From: Boseongicola sp.
GTDB lineage: Bacteria > Pseudomonadota > Alphaproteobacteria > Rhodobacterales > Rhodobacteraceae
Length of the DNA: 44,631 nucleotides
Reading direction: 5' to 3'
Assembly (NCBI GenBank): GCA_028824715.1
Contig: JAPPCV010000081.1
Coordinates: 1-44,631, forward strand
Every line of letters starts with the position of its first letter. Positions within the stretch are counted from its first letter, which is position 1. The translations under genes and the position numbers were made by a program. The notes beneath the pieces were generated by a model that saw only the letters and a list, made by a program, of their open reading frames with translations, did not search any database and had not been told where the DNA came from. Positions 25,056 through 33,935 of the stretch are shown one piece after another.

Positions 25056-25528
25056 CACGCGGCACCCCGCTGCTTGGCAGCTTCGAGTATGGCGTCGATG
25101 ATCGGCTCATAGCCGGTGCATCGACAGAGATTGCCTGAAATGGCTTCTTCGACATCCGAGCGGGCTGGGTTTGGATTTCTGTCAAGGAGCGCCTTGGCTG
25201 ACATCAGCATGCCCGGCGTGCAGTATCCGCACTGCGCAGCGAAGCCTTCAATGAACGCTCTTTGCAGCGGGTGCAGATCCGGCCCGTTTGACAGCCCGCC
25301 GGTTGTCTCGACCGACCGACCGGCGACGGTCTCGGCCAGCACCAGGCAGGACACGTGCGGTTCTCCGTCTATGAGGACTGTGCAGGCGCCGCAGGTGCCC
25401 TGTCCGCAACCGTACTTTGGCGACAGGTCTCCGCAACCGCGACGAAGCACGTCAAGAAGATTGGCACCGGAGTCCGCGAAGACCGCGGTCGCGGAGCCGT
25501 TCAACCTGAAAGTGACGGGAGATTTCAC
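25055..25528 (-). CDS. Molybdenum hydroxylase 2Fe-2S subunit (CoxS-like)
   Basis: A 157-residue iron-sulfur subunit. The plant-type cluster is bound by Cys 41, 46, 49 and 61 (YGCGQGTCGACTVL), and the second cluster by Cys 100, 103, 135 and 137 (AAQCGYCTPGM and NLCRCTGYEPI). Length and order match CoxS/XdhC-type small subunits. It passes electrons from the molybdenum site to the FAD subunit. I chose GTG 25528, preceded by GGGGAGG and overlapping the FAD-subunit stop as GTGA; the open frame further upstream is not family-like. Confidence 0.95.
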   Translation of the reverse strand: MKSPVTFRLNGSATAVFADSGANLLDVLRRGCGDLSPKYGCGQGTCGACTVLIDGEPHVSCLVLAETVAGRSVETTGGLSNGPDLHPLQRAFIEGFAAQCGYCTPGMLMSAKALLDRNPNPARSDVEEAISGNLCRCTGYEPIIDAILEAAKQRGAA

Positions 25529-26316
25529 CGAGCGTCCTCCCCAAGCAGAAGACGGCGAAGATGGACCGGCGCGACCTCGCGGCGATACCATCCCGAGGCG
25601 ATTGGATCGTCCGGCGGATCCAGCCCCTCGGTTGCGGCAGAAAGCGCGGCGGCGATGCCTGCGTGATCAAGGCTGACCCCTTCAAGCGCGTTTTCGACCG
25701 CGCGGACCCGCACCGGCGTTGGCGCCATCGCACCATAGGCAACGCGGACACCTGACAATCGGCCCGTGCTTCGGGTGAGGCGCGCGGCCATTGACATCAC
25801 CGAAACGCCCTTGGGCTTGACCCGGGAGACCTTCTTGAACCGAAACTCGTCACTCCGCGGGCGACGGATCAGCAGCGAGCGAACGACGCCGTTCCGGCGG
25901 GCCAGGAAGTCCTCGAGACTCAGTTCCTCCCCACTGACCATCCGGACGATGGCGTCCAAGGCCAGCAGCGCAACAGCCAGATCACCGTAAGGATGAGGCG
26001 CCATCAGGTTCCCGCCCACGCTCGCCATGTTTCGGATTGCGGGTCCACCCACGGCACGGGCGGCCGGAGACAGGAAGTCCAGATCCCGCGATGCCAGGAT
26101 CGCTGCCATGGTGACGCCCGCCCCGACCTCCAGGCGTTCGCCCTCAACCCGGATCTCGGACAGCGACGCATCCGTTGTCCGCACGATGCGACTGAACCGC
26201 CGATCGCCATAGTTGACCCGGTTCATGATCAAGGTCCCGCCGCCCAGAAATCGGGCCTGATCGTCCATTGCGCTGGCGGCCTCGCCAACTGTCGGGTAGG
26301 TCTGGACTTCAACCAT
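25525..26316 (-). CDS. Molybdenum hydroxylase FAD-binding subunit (CoxM-like)
   Basis: A 263-residue FAD subunit. The flavin-binding loops are ARFLGGGTLIM (residues 21-31) and AIRNMASVGGNLMAPHPYGD (93-112), in the order of CoxM/XdhB-type medium subunits. The C-terminal CODH-FAD domain ends with ASGWYRREVAPVHLRRLL. It accepts electrons from the 2Fe-2S subunit and passes them to NAD or a quinone. ATG 26316 lies within the end of the preceding SRPBCC gene (8-base overlap), and its stop overlaps the 2Fe-2S start as GTGA. Gene order FAD, 2Fe-2S, large subunit is a common operon order for these enzymes. Confidence 0.94.
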   Translation of the reverse strand: MVEVQTYPTVGEAASAMDDQARFLGGGTLIMNRVNYGDRRFSRIVRTTDASLSEIRVEGERLEVGAGVTMAAILASRDLDFLSPAARAVGGPAIRNMASVGGNLMAPHPYGDLAVALLALDAIVRMVSGEELSLEDFLARRNGVVRSLLIRRPRSDEFRFKKVSRVKPKGVSVMSMAARLTRSTGRLSGVRVAYGAMAPTPVRVRAVENALEGVSLDHAGIAAALSAATEGLDPPDDPIASGWYRREVAPVHLRRLLLGEDAR

Positions 26317-26755
26317 GACCAATTCCCATGTGGGTTCGAATGGCCTCGAACCCAGCCGCGTAGATGCCGTTTCCGACGAGCTCCGACAGTTCGCCTGCAC
26401 GCCCTGCAGGCGTGTCAAAGCGGCTTTCCCATTCCCAATAGGTTCGGTCCCCGTCCGTTACCGGGAACAGGCGGACGTGCGCGACGTAGTTGAAGAGTGG
26501 CACGGGCGTGTCAAGCAGGCAGTAGCTGAATGTCTGCTCCAAGTCCGAAAGCGTGAGGAGCTGTTCACGCAAGTTGGCGCCGCCCTCGAGGCGGAAGTTC
26601 CGTATACAGCCAACCATGTCCGACGGATGTCCTCGCTCAATGTGGCTTTCGGCAACCGCCGGGTGCCATTGATCATGGCCGTTGAAGTCACGAATGACCT
26701 CCCAGACCGCCTCCGCCGGCGCGTCAAGCACGGTGCTTTTCTTGACGTGCGGCAT
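26309..26755 (-). CDS. SRPBCC-family protein 2 (CoxG-like context)
   Basis: A 148-residue START/Bet v1-fold protein. The typical SRPBCC pattern is visible: STVLDAPAEAVWEVIRDFNG, HPAVAESHIERG, VGCIRNFRLEGG and TYWEWESRFDT, with a C-terminal helix. It is a clear paralogue of the product of 26755-27195. SRPBCC proteins bind hydrophobic ligands; the CO-dehydrogenase accessory CoxG belongs to the same fold and links its enzyme to the membrane/quinone pool. A similar task for this hydroxylase is inferred from position only. The start ATG 26755 shares a base with the stop of its paralogue (TGATG). Confidence 0.84.
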   Translation of the reverse strand: MPHVKKSTVLDAPAEAVWEVIRDFNGHDQWHPAVAESHIERGHPSDMVGCIRNFRLEGGANLREQLLTLSDLEQTFSYCLLDTPVPLFNYVAHVRLFPVTDGDRTYWEWESRFDTPAGRAGELSELVGNGIYAAGFEAIRTHMGIGHG

Positions 26756-27195
26756 CAACCACCTCCGAACTGGCGCTTGAGCGCGTCAAATCCGGCCTGG
26801 AAAACGTCCGTGCCAATCATGGCAACCAGTTCGTCTTCGTCGCTCGGGTCACACGAAAACTCCGCCGACCATTCGATGAAGGTCCGGTCGCCCTCGGTCA
26901 CGGGCGTCAGCCTGAGCGTGGCGACATAGCCTTCGAGCGGCATCGGACTCTCGAGGATCGAGTACGTCACGAACATGTCGTAGTCTGACAGACCCAACAG
27001 CTGTTCGCGGATATTGTCGCCGTTTTGCAGATTGAAGTTTCGAATGCACCCGACCTTGTCCGCCGGAAGCGCCTCTTCAATCCGGCTTTCACGGATCATG
27101 GGGTGCCACCGCGGAAGATCATTGAATCCGCGGATGCGTTCCCACACGCGATCCGGTGGAGCGGAAATGACGGAGGACGTGTAGACGCGGGCCAT
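26755..27195 (-). CDS. SRPBCC-family protein 1
   Basis: A 146-residue START/Bet v1-fold protein with SSVISAPPDRVWERIRGFND, HPMIRESRIEEA, VGCIRNFNLQNGDNIREQ and TFIEWSAEFS. Both paralogues share the VGCIRNF-L--G-N-REQLL block, so a tandem duplication is likely. The gene lies one base after the flotillin stop and is joined to its paralogue by a TGATG. The expected role is binding of a hydrophobic substrate, intermediate or quinone. It might act as homodimer or as a heterodimer with the second copy; the sequence does not tell. Confidence 0.84.
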   Translation of the reverse strand: MARVYTSSVISAPPDRVWERIRGFNDLPRWHPMIRESRIEEALPADKVGCIRNFNLQNGDNIREQLLGLSDYDMFVTYSILESPMPLEGYVATLRLTPVTEGDRTFIEWSAEFSCDPSDEDELVAMIGTDVFQAGFDALKRQFGGG

Positions 27196-27196
27196 C

Positions 27197-30124
27197 TCAG
27201 GACTTCGCCTCCCCGTCCTTCTTCTTCTCCTCCTCCGCTTCGGCCTTCGTGGCGGCCCTGACCTTCTGGCTCTCGCTCATGGCGCGCGCCATGTTGCTGG
27301 CGTCCTGGAAGATCGCCGATCTCGCCAGATTTGAGCCGTCAATTCCGATGTCGTTCATCAGGCTGTCGATCATGGGCCCCTGAACCCGGTACCGAAGCGC
27401 GGAATTGATGACCTCGTCGGTCGGGCTTGCGGCGCCGCCGCCACCGCCGCCGTCGGAACCGCCGTCGGCCCAGTTGAGCCCCGTCGTGCCGCCACCGCCA
27501 AGCTGCATGATCTTGATCTCGTCGATTTTCTCAAGTGGCTTGACCTGCGCTGCAATGATGCCTTCGAGCCGCTCCAGCATGTTGCGCTTGAAGAGTGATG
27601 CGCGGGCTTCGTCGGTGAGGATGTTTTCGGCCTCGTTGATAAGCCGCTGGGCCTCTGCACGAACTGCCGCGACAACTTCTTCTGCATGCGCGGCGAGCTT
27701 GGCGCGTTCGGCCTCCTTTTCGGCAGCGGTAACGCCAACCTGCTTGTCGCGTGACGCCTCCTCAAGCGCGGAAGCCGTATCGACCTTGGCCGCGGCCTCG
27801 GCTGCGCGGGCACGTGCCGCATCGGCCTCGATTGCTGCGGCGCTTTCGTCGAGCGACTTGCCATAAAGCGCAATCGCCTTTTCCATCGCCGCTTCCTCGA
27901 CCGCCCTTTCGCGCTCGATTTCCAGTTGGCGGCGTTTCTTCTGATGCGCGATTCGCGCATCGTCAAGCTCGTCCTCGGACTGGATCTGCACTCGTTCGAC
28001 AATCTCCTTCGCGGCGATCTCGGCTTCGCGCAACGCCTTTGTCCGTTCGACTTCGAGATGTTCCAACGCCTTGCGGCGCTCGATGTTTGCGGCCTCAATG
28101 GCGCGTTCCTTCTCGATCTCGGCCGCGCGAGTCTTGGCTTCCTCCTCAATGCGGGCTGCATTGATCGTTTCCTGGGCAGCGATGTTCGCCTCGTCGACTG
28201 CACGGTTGCGGGCAATTTCGCGTTCCCGCATGTCCTGTTCATAGGCAATTCGCTCGGCAGCGAGTTTCTTTTCCTTGGCGATTCGGGCTGCTTCGACCGC
28301 CTCGGCTCTCACCTGTTCGCGCACCTCCGTGTCTTCGTCGGCCTCGATCCGCTCGAACGCGACCAGCCTCTCCTGGGCAATGCGAGCCTTCTCGACGGCT
28401 TCGCGAGACTCGATCTCGGCCTCCTCAAGCATCTTGTTGCGCTCGATTTCCAGGCTCCGGGTCTCGCGTTCCGAGGCGATTCGTTCCGCCGCGACCTTCT
28501 TCTCCTGCGCAATGCGTGCGGCCTCGACCGCTTCCGCTTTCAGGAGATCTCGCTCTTCGGTCTTTTCATCCGCCTCTATGCGCTCGAAAGCCAGCAGGCG
28601 TTCTTGCGCGATGCGGGCCTTCTCGACGGCCTCGCGTGCGTCAATCTCGGCCTGGTCAATCGCCCGATTGCGCTCGATTTCCAGGCTCCGGGTCTCCCTG
28701 TCAGACGATATCCGCGCCGACGCAACGGCCTTTTCCTGCATGATCCGCAGCTTTTCCGTCGCTTCACGCTGGGCGATTTCGGCTTCGCTGATGGCCAGGT
28801 CGCGGGCGACTTCGCGTTCGCGCGTTGCCTGCTCGTACTCGATCCGGGCTTCGGTCACGGCCCTTTCCTGGGCGATGCGTGCGCGCTCCACGTTTTCGCG
28901 GGCGGTGATGCCCTCTGCATCGATGGTCTGCTGACGCTCGATCTCCCTTGACTGGGTTTCGCGCTCTTTCGCGATGCGCGCCTCTTCCAGCGCCTTTTCC
29001 TGGGCGATGCGTGCGGTCTCGATCGCTTCGCGCGCTGCAATTTCCGCAGCGTCGGTCCGCTGTCGCGTCTTGATCCGTTCCTCGGTCAGCGCCCTTTCCT
29101 GCGCGATCCGCGCCTTTTCAACGGCTTCGCGGGTCGAGATGTCCGCTTCATCGACGACCTTCTGCAACTCTATTTCGCGCTGCCTGACTTCTCGTTCGGA
29201 CGCGATACGCGCCTCGGAAATCTGACGCTCGTTTTCGATCCGCGCAGTTTCAATGGCTTCGCGCGACAGAAGCGTCGCCTGTTCGGCGTCCTTTTCCCGC
29301 TCGGAACGTTCCCGTGCCAGCTCTGCACGTTGCTGCGCGCGCCGGAATTCAACCTCCCGCTCCTGGTCGAGACGGGCTTCTTCGGACTCGCGTTCAATGT
29401 CCAGCGCCTGTTTCTCGGCCTCGAGATTGCGTGCCCGAATCTTGATCATCGCATCCTGCTCGATGTCGTTGCGCACCTTGCGGCGCTGCTCGACTGCTTC
29501 GATGACGGCGGTCAAGCCTTCTGCATCGAACTTGTTTGACGGGTTGAAATACTGAATGTCGGTCTGGTCGATGTCCGTCGCCGCGACGCTTTCGAGTTCC
29601 AGTCCGTTCTTGTCGAGTCCTTCCTGCGCCATTTCCTTGACACGAGCGACGTACTCGTTGCGGTTCTCATGCACCTCCTCGAGCGTCATCTGCGACGCAA
29701 CGGTACGCAGTGCCGAAATGAACTTGCCTGACAAGAGCGAATGGATGCGCTCGGGTTCCAGCGTCCGCCGGCCAAGGGTCGACGCAGCAAGCGAAACCGC
29801 CTCCTTGGTCTGGTTCACCCGAACATAGAATTCCGCGTCCACGTCAATGCGCATCCGGTCACGGGTGATCAGCGCGTCGTCCTTCTCACGCGTCACCGCA
29901 AGTTGCAGCGAATTCATGCTTACGGGCGTGATGTCGTGAATGATCGGCCAGACAAACGCGCCGCCGTTGATGACAACCTTCTCGCCAAGAAATCCCGTGC
30001 GCACGAATGCGACCTCCTTCGTCGAGCGGCGGTAAAGCCAGTACATCACCCAGTAGACAACAAAGATGACGATGACGGCCGCGATGAGCCACAGGATCAG
30101 TTGTCCTAACAGTTCGCCAGTCAT
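27197..30124 (-). CDS. Giant flotillin-like SPFH-domain protein
   Basis: A 975-residue membrane scaffold protein. One transmembrane helix lies at residues about 8-31 (QLILWLIAAVIVIFVVYWVM). The SPFH/band 7 domain covers about 34-210, with VVINGGAFVWPIIHDITPVS and NGLELESVAATDIDQTDIQY, as in bacterial flotillins (YqiK/FloT type). A long charged coiled coil (about 215-850) follows. Its part 288-650 consists of repeats whose lengths are all multiples of 11. The C-terminal part has the Gly-rich LGGGGTTGLNW stretch typical of flotillins. YqiK-type proteins are about 550 residues, so the coiled coil is expanded. Flotillins cluster proteins in membrane microdomains. Within this operon it could hold transporter and hydroxylase together (inference). 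Confidence 0.88.
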   Translation of the reverse strand: MTGELLGQLILWLIAAVIVIFVVYWVMYWLYRRSTKEVAFVRTGFLGEKVVINGGAFVWPIIHDITPVSMNSLQLAVTREKDDALITRDRMRIDVDAEFYVRVNQTKEAVSLAASTLGRRTLEPERIHSLLSGKFISALRTVASQMTLEEVHENRNEYVARVKEMAQEGLDKNGLELESVAATDIDQTDIQYFNPSNKFDAEGLTAVIEAVEQRRKVRNDIEQDAMIKIRARNLEAEKQALDIERESEEARLDQEREVEFRRAQQRAELARERSEREKDAEQATLLSREAIETARIENERQISEARIASEREVRQREIELQKVVDEADISTREAVEKARIAQERALTEERIKTRQRTDAAEIAAREAIETARIAQEKALEEARIAKERETQSREIERQQTIDAEGITARENVERARIAQERAVTEARIEYEQATREREVARDLAISEAEIAQREATEKLRIMQEKAVASARISSDRETRSLEIERNRAIDQAEIDAREAVEKARIAQERLLAFERIEADEKTEERDLLKAEAVEAARIAQEKKVAAERIASERETRSLEIERNKMLEEAEIESREAVEKARIAQERLVAFERIEADEDTEVREQVRAEAVEAARIAKEKKLAAERIAYEQDMREREIARNRAVDEANIAAQETINAARIEEEAKTRAAEIEKERAIEAANIERRKALEHLEVERTKALREAEIAAKEIVERVQIQSEDELDDARIAHQKKRRQLEIERERAVEEAAMEKAIALYGKSLDESAAAIEADAARARAAEAAAKVDTASALEEASRDKQVGVTAAEKEAERAKLAAHAEEVVAAVRAEAQRLINEAENILTDEARASLFKRNMLERLEGIIAAQVKPLEKIDEIKIMQLGGGGTTGLNWADGGSDGGGGGGAASPTDEVINSALRYRVQGPMIDSLMNDIGIDGSNLARSAIFQDASNMARAMSESQKVRAATKAEAEEEKKKDGEAKS
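28175..29263 (-). repeat. 33 x 11-residue (hendecad) repeat array inside the flotillin gene
   Basis: The array spans codons 288-650 of the flotillin gene. Units beginning RE(A/N)(I/V/T)E have lengths 44, 33, 44, 44, 44, 77 and 77 residues, all exact multiples of 11. The two 77-residue units (codons 497-573 and 574-650) are the most alike; both start REAVEKARIAQERL. At the DNA level this is a 33-base period with 132- and 231-base higher units. Confidence 0.85.
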
Positions 30125-30143
30125 GTGAGCCTCCCTTTCGGCC

Positions 30144-30968
30144 TTAGAGGTCGATCTCCTTGAATTTCTTCGTCTGTTCCGTCAGCGCGACTTCCGTGGG
30201 CAGGCGCTCCATCGACGAGGCGCCGTAAAATCCGTGACAATTCTCGGTGTTCTTCAGGACGAATGCCGCATCCTCCGGCATCGCTACCGGTCCGCCGTGA
30301 ACCAGCACGAGGACGTCAGGATTCACCTCCAAGGCAGCGGCGGCCCATTCATCCGTCAACGCGGGGGCATCAGCCAGCGCAACTCCCGTCTCAGCCCCGA
30401 TTGAGCCTCCGGTCGTCAGTCCCAGATGCACGACAATGATGTCGGCACCCGCAGCCGCCATGTCGCGCGCATCGCCTGCCGAGAACACGTAAGGTGTCGT
30501 GAGCATGTCGCGATCGGCGGCCATGCGGATCATCTCGACTTCGTGGCTGTAACCCATTCCGGTCTCTTCCAAATTGAGCCGGAAGGTTCCATCGATCAGC
30601 CCGACCGTCGGAAAATTCTGAACACCCGAGAACCCGGCCGATCTGACCTCGTCAAGGAACTTGCCCATCAGCCGAAATGGATCGGTCGCGCAGACCCCGG
30701 CAAGCACCGGCGTGTTCCTGACCACCGGCAGGACTTCGCCAGCCATTTCCATCACCACGCCGTTCGCGTCGCCATAAGGCATCAGACCGGCAAGCGAGCC
30801 GCGACCGGCCATCCGGTACCGCCCGGAATTGTAGATGACAATCAAGTCGATGGCGCCGGCTTCCTCGCATTTTGCGGAAAGGCCGGTCCCGGCACCGCCA
30901 CCGATGATCGGCTCGCCGCGATCTCGCATGGCGCGGAACTTGCCCATCATGTCGCTGCGATCAAACAC
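30144..30968 (-). CDS. Phosphoenolpyruvate hydrolase-like TIM-barrel protein (Tm-1 C-terminal type)
   Basis: A 274-residue TIM-barrel protein of the PEP-hydrolase-like family, related to the C-terminal domain of the tomato Tm-1 resistance protein. It shows the N-terminal [50 protein letters not shown] and [13 protein letters not shown] blocks, then [15 protein letters not shown]. In many bacteria it sits next to a Tm-1-like N-terminal-domain (UPF0261) protein. Here that partner is fused to the ABC ATPase encoded five bases upstream. The biochemical activity is not established; a PEP-hydrolase or phosphono-type lyase reaction is only suggested by fold. It lies 19 bases before the flotillin gene. 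Confidence 0.85.
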   Translation of the reverse strand: MFDRSDMMGKFRAMRDRGEPIIGGGAGTGLSAKCEEAGAIDLIVIYNSGRYRMAGRGSLAGLMPYGDANGVVMEMAGEVLPVVRNTPVLAGVCATDPFRLMGKFLDEVRSAGFSGVQNFPTVGLIDGTFRLNLEETGMGYSHEVEMIRMAADRDMLTTPYVFSAGDARDMAAAGADIIVVHLGLTTGGSIGAETGVALADAPALTDEWAAAALEVNPDVLVLVHGGPVAMPEDAAFVLKNTENCHGFYGASSMERLPTEVALTEQTKKFKEIDL

Positions 30969-30973
30969 GCTGC

Positions 30974-33139
30974 CTATCCTTGTGCGGCGGCACGGAGGAC
31001 CTTGCCGTGCAAGTTTCGGAACTCGGCAACCACCAGGGCCGCAAATTCGGGGTCGTTAATGTTGTGGGGCACGCGAACCAGGTGTCGCGAGCTGGTTTGC
31101 CGAACGGCATCCTCCAAGGCATCGAATAGCGCGGCATCCGCGGCCGGGTCATGAAACGGCTGCCCGGGCCCGGACAGCGCGGAAACGCCGCCTTCGGGCA
31201 AGAAAAAGCGAACCGGACCGGTCATTCGGTTGAGTTTCGCACCGATCCAACGACCTATCTGATCGCATTCGTCCCGCGTTGTGCGCATCAAGGTAACCTG
31301 CGGATTATGCTGGTAAAATTTCCGGTCTCGATAGCGCTCAGGCACCGTGTCGGGACTGTCGAAATTGACCATGTCGAGCGCGCCGCATGCGCCGATGTAG
31401 GGCAAGCCAGCCGCGATCGACGCTTCAAAGCGGGTTTCGTCGGCGGGAAAGACGCCGCCCGCGAACATGTCGCAGACCTCGGTTGTCGTCAAATCCAGGA
31501 CACCGGACAGCTTTCCCGAGGCCAGCAGGCTTTCCATGGCCTTTCCGCCGGTGCCGGTCGCGTGAAAGACCAGGCAATCGTACTCCTCCTGAAGCGCGGC
31601 CGAAACCTGCTGAACGCAGGGAGTCGTGACTCCGAACATCGTCAGGCCCAGGGCCGGCTTCAGCGGAGCCGCGGGAGTCGCGTCGCGTCGGCCGGCGACC
31701 ATGCCCGCCAATGCCCGGGCGCCGTTGGCGAGCACCTCGCGCGTAATGACGTTGAGCCCCTGAACGTCCGCGACCGCATTCAGCAGCAACATGTCTGTAG
31801 CCCCGACATACTGGCTGGTGTTCCCTGAGGCGACGGTCGAGACCACGACCTTTGGCACCCCTACTGGCAACGCCCGAATTGCCGGACTGACCAGCGACGT
31901 CCCGCCGGAACCGCCCGCAGAAATGATTCCCCCGATCCCGTCCTGCTGCGCAATCCACCGTTCAAAGGCAAGGGCCATCCCTGCCACCGCCGTGCCGCGG
32001 TCGCCCGTGAACACTCCGGCGACGCCCCGCGGGTGAAACGCCGCGACTGCATGTGGCGGTATCTCCGCCCCGGACGGTTTGCCGGAAGTTGACAGATCGA
32101 CGAGGATTGCATCTATCCCCTCGTCCTTCAGCACGCCCCGGATGAATCTCAGTTCGTCAGACTTGGTGTCCAGCGTGCCTGCGACGAGCACCTGGCCTGA
32201 CCGGCCGGATGGTTGGGCCTGCGAAAGCGGCTTGATCTGCTCGGCTTCGCGGGTGGTCGGCGTAACGGTACGCGCAGCACCTTCGATGACATGAACCGGA
32301 GCAGGGCGCGACCAGCGGGTCGGGATCTTGGGATTGGAGTTGTATACCCTCGTCAACGCGGAGGCCGCTTCCTGCGCGTCACGTTCTTCCGTGCGCGCAG
32401 CCGGTTCGGGTGTTTCATCATGCGCATGGCGACCGACGCCCAGCAATGCCTGCTGCAGGTCGCGGTCGCCCGCCAGGTGGGCTGAGTCCATCACGCGGTT
32501 GATCCGTCCGTTGACCATGATGGCGACATCGGATGCAACTGCACATGCGACGCCTATGTTCTGTTCGATCATCAGCACGTCGATGCCGCCCTCTTCCCCA
32601 AGGCGGACCAGCATGTTCTCGAGCTGCTGGACGATGACCGGGGCAAGTCCTTCGGTTGGTTCGTCCATTACCAGCAGGCGCGGATTGAGAAGCAGGGCCC
32701 GTGCGATTGCCAGCATCTGCTGCTCGCCGCCGGAAAGCTGCGAACCCAGGTTGCTGCGGCGTTCGGCCAGGCGAGGGAATGTCCCGTAGATGCGCTCTAT
32801 GGTCCAGACGCCGCCCCGCCCTTCAACGAGTCGAAGGTGTTCGTCGACCGACAGTGAACGCCAGATTCGCCGGCCCTGGGGAACGTACCCGATACCCATG
32901 CGGGCAACGTCCGCGGGATTGCGCCCGTTGATCGCCTGTCCCCGGAAGGAAATCGCCCCGGACGCAACGGGCTCCAGTCCCATGATCGCTTTGCAAAGAG
33001 TGGTCTTGCCCATCCCGTTGCGTCCAACAACCGAATGGACTCCGGACTGCAGCGTCATGTTGACGCCCTGCAGTGCATGGCTCTGTCCATAGTAGACGTT
33101 GAGGTCCCTGACCTCGAGGACTGGCGTGCCCTCAGCCAT
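30974..33139 (-). CDS. LivF-type ABC ATPase :: Tm-1-like (UPF0261) fusion
   Basis: A 721-residue protein. Residues about 5-237 are a LivF-type branched-chain-transport ATPase: Walker [17 protein letters not shown], signature [18 protein letters not shown], Walker [17 protein letters not shown] and the switch region [12 protein letters not shown] Pro/Ala/Thr-rich linker covers about 238-312. Residues about 315-715 are a complete Tm-1-like ATP-binding UPF0261 domain: [73 protein letters not shown] and the C-terminal [18 protein letters not shown]. The usual separate Tm-1 gene is thus joined to the transporter. ATG 33139 overlaps the LivG stop; GTG codons at 33145 and 33148 are alternatives. Confidence 0.87.
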   Translation of the reverse strand: MAEGTPVLEVRDLNVYYGQSHALQGVNMTLQSGVHSVVGRNGMGKTTLCKAIMGLEPVASGAISFRGQAINGRNPADVARMGIGYVPQGRRIWRSLSVDEHLRLVEGRGGVWTIERIYGTFPRLAERRSNLGSQLSGGEQQMLAIARALLLNPRLLVMDEPTEGLAPVIVQQLENMLVRLGEEGGIDVLMIEQNIGVACAVASDVAIMVNGRINRVMDSAHLAGDRDLQQALLGVGRHAHDETPEPAARTEERDAQEAASALTRVYNSNPKIPTRWSRPAPVHVIEGAARTVTPTTREAEQIKPLSQAQPSGRSGQVLVAGTLDTKSDELRFIRGVLKDEGIDAILVDLSTSGKPSGAEIPPHAVAAFHPRGVAGVFTGDRGTAVAGMALAFERWIAQQDGIGGIISAGGSGGTSLVSPAIRALPVGVPKVVVSTVASGNTSQYVGATDMLLLNAVADVQGLNVITREVLANGARALAGMVAGRRDATPAAPLKPALGLTMFGVTTPCVQQVSAALQEEYDCLVFHATGTGGKAMESLLASGKLSGVLDLTTTEVCDMFAGGVFPADETRFEASIAAGLPYIGACGALDMVNFDSPDTVPERYRDRKFYQHNPQVTLMRTTRDECDQIGRWIGAKLNRMTGPVRFFLPEGGVSALSGPGQPFHDPAADAALFDALEDAVRQTSSRHLVRVPHNINDPEFAALVVAEFRNLHGKVLRAAAQG

Positions 33140-33935
33140 CTTCACCACCGAGATAGAGGGCCTGGACTTCGGGGTCGTCCTCGATTTCGGCAGGACTGCC
33201 TTCCTTGAAGATGCGACCGTTGTGCATCATGCTGACTGACTCGGCGACCCGCAGGGCGACGTCCATGTCGTGCTCGATGATTATGAACCCCATGTGAGCC
33301 GGCAGCCCGACCAGGATTTCGATGAGTTCGGAGCGCTCGGTCGGCGAGAGCCCGGCGGCGGGCTCATCGAAGAGGATGAATCTCGGCGCACCGGCCAGGG
33401 CTATCGCGATTTCGAGCTGCCGCTGTTGGCCATAGGAGAGTGTCGCGACCTGCTCGTCCTTGGCGTCCTCAAGGTGAACCACGCGTACGAGGTTCTCCGC
33501 GCTCGCCATCAAGGCGTCATCGCGTCCTGGCCGCAAGAACGAAAAGCGGCTGCGCGAGACGCCGACGCAGGCCAGGAAAATGTTGTCCAGAACGGTGAGG
33601 CCGGTGAAGAGCAGGGAAATCTGATAGGTTCGCCGCAAGCCCCTTCGGATGCGTTCGTGTGGCGGGAACCGCGTAATGTCTTCGCCGAAAAAGCGAATTG
33701 TGCCAGTCGTAGAGGGAAAGTCCCCTGCCACGCAATTGAAGAGCGTTGTCTTCCCAGCACCGTTTGACCCAAGCACGGCGCGCCGTTCGCTGGGCCGTAC
33801 CGTGATGTCGATTTCGCTGAGCGCGGCCAGGGCCCCGAAGAACTTGGACACGCCCTTTAGTTCCAGCGCGTTGGCCGTCCCGGTCGCTCCCAGTCGTTCG
33901 GAAATCGTCGATCCGCCATTGAGTTCGGCGTTCAT
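33132..33935 (-). CDS. LivG-type ABC transporter ATP-binding protein
   Basis: A 267-residue ATPase of the branched-chain amino acid/amide transporter class. Walker A is VLGSNGAGKTTLFNCVAGDF. The characteristic LivG segment GLRRTYQISLLFTGLTVLDN follows. The signature is a TLSYGQQRQLEIAIALAG form, Walker B is FILFDEPAAGLSPTERSELI and the switch His is in FIIIEHDMDVALRV. The C-terminus ends SPAEIEDDPEVQALYLG, usual for LivG. ATG 33935 overlaps the LivM stop as ATGA. It forms the ATPase pair with the LivF domain of the next gene and drives LivH/LivM. Confidence 0.95.
   Translation of the reverse strand: MNAELNGGSTISERLGATGTANALELKGVSKFFGALAALSEIDITVRPSERRAVLGSNGAGKTTLFNCVAGDFPSTTGTIRFFGEDITRFPPHERIRRGLRRTYQISLLFTGLTVLDNIFLACVGVSRSRFSFLRPGRDDALMASAENLVRVVHLEDAKDEQVATLSYGQQRQLEIAIALAGAPRFILFDEPAAGLSPTERSELIEILVGLPAHMGFIIIEHDMDVALRVAESVSMMHNGRIFKEGSPAEIEDDPEVQALYLGGEDG

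Noticed and set aside
23205-25112. A 635-codon open frame on the + strand opposite the molybdenum hydroxylase gene
   Set aside because: The - strand shows clear cofactor motifs. The antisense frame is open only because of GC-rich codon bias and has no family pattern.
22114-25528. Carbon monoxide dehydrogenase (coxMSL)
   Set aside because: The accessory genes fit, but the large subunit has STAMRGFG and lacks the AYxCSFR copper-molybdenum loop. It belongs to the wider xanthine dehydrogenase family.
27926-28951. A 341-codon + strand frame with Leu-rich repeats opposite the flotillin gene
   Set aside because: It is the complement of the Glu/Arg-rich coiled-coil repeats; its regular look reflects the repeat array.
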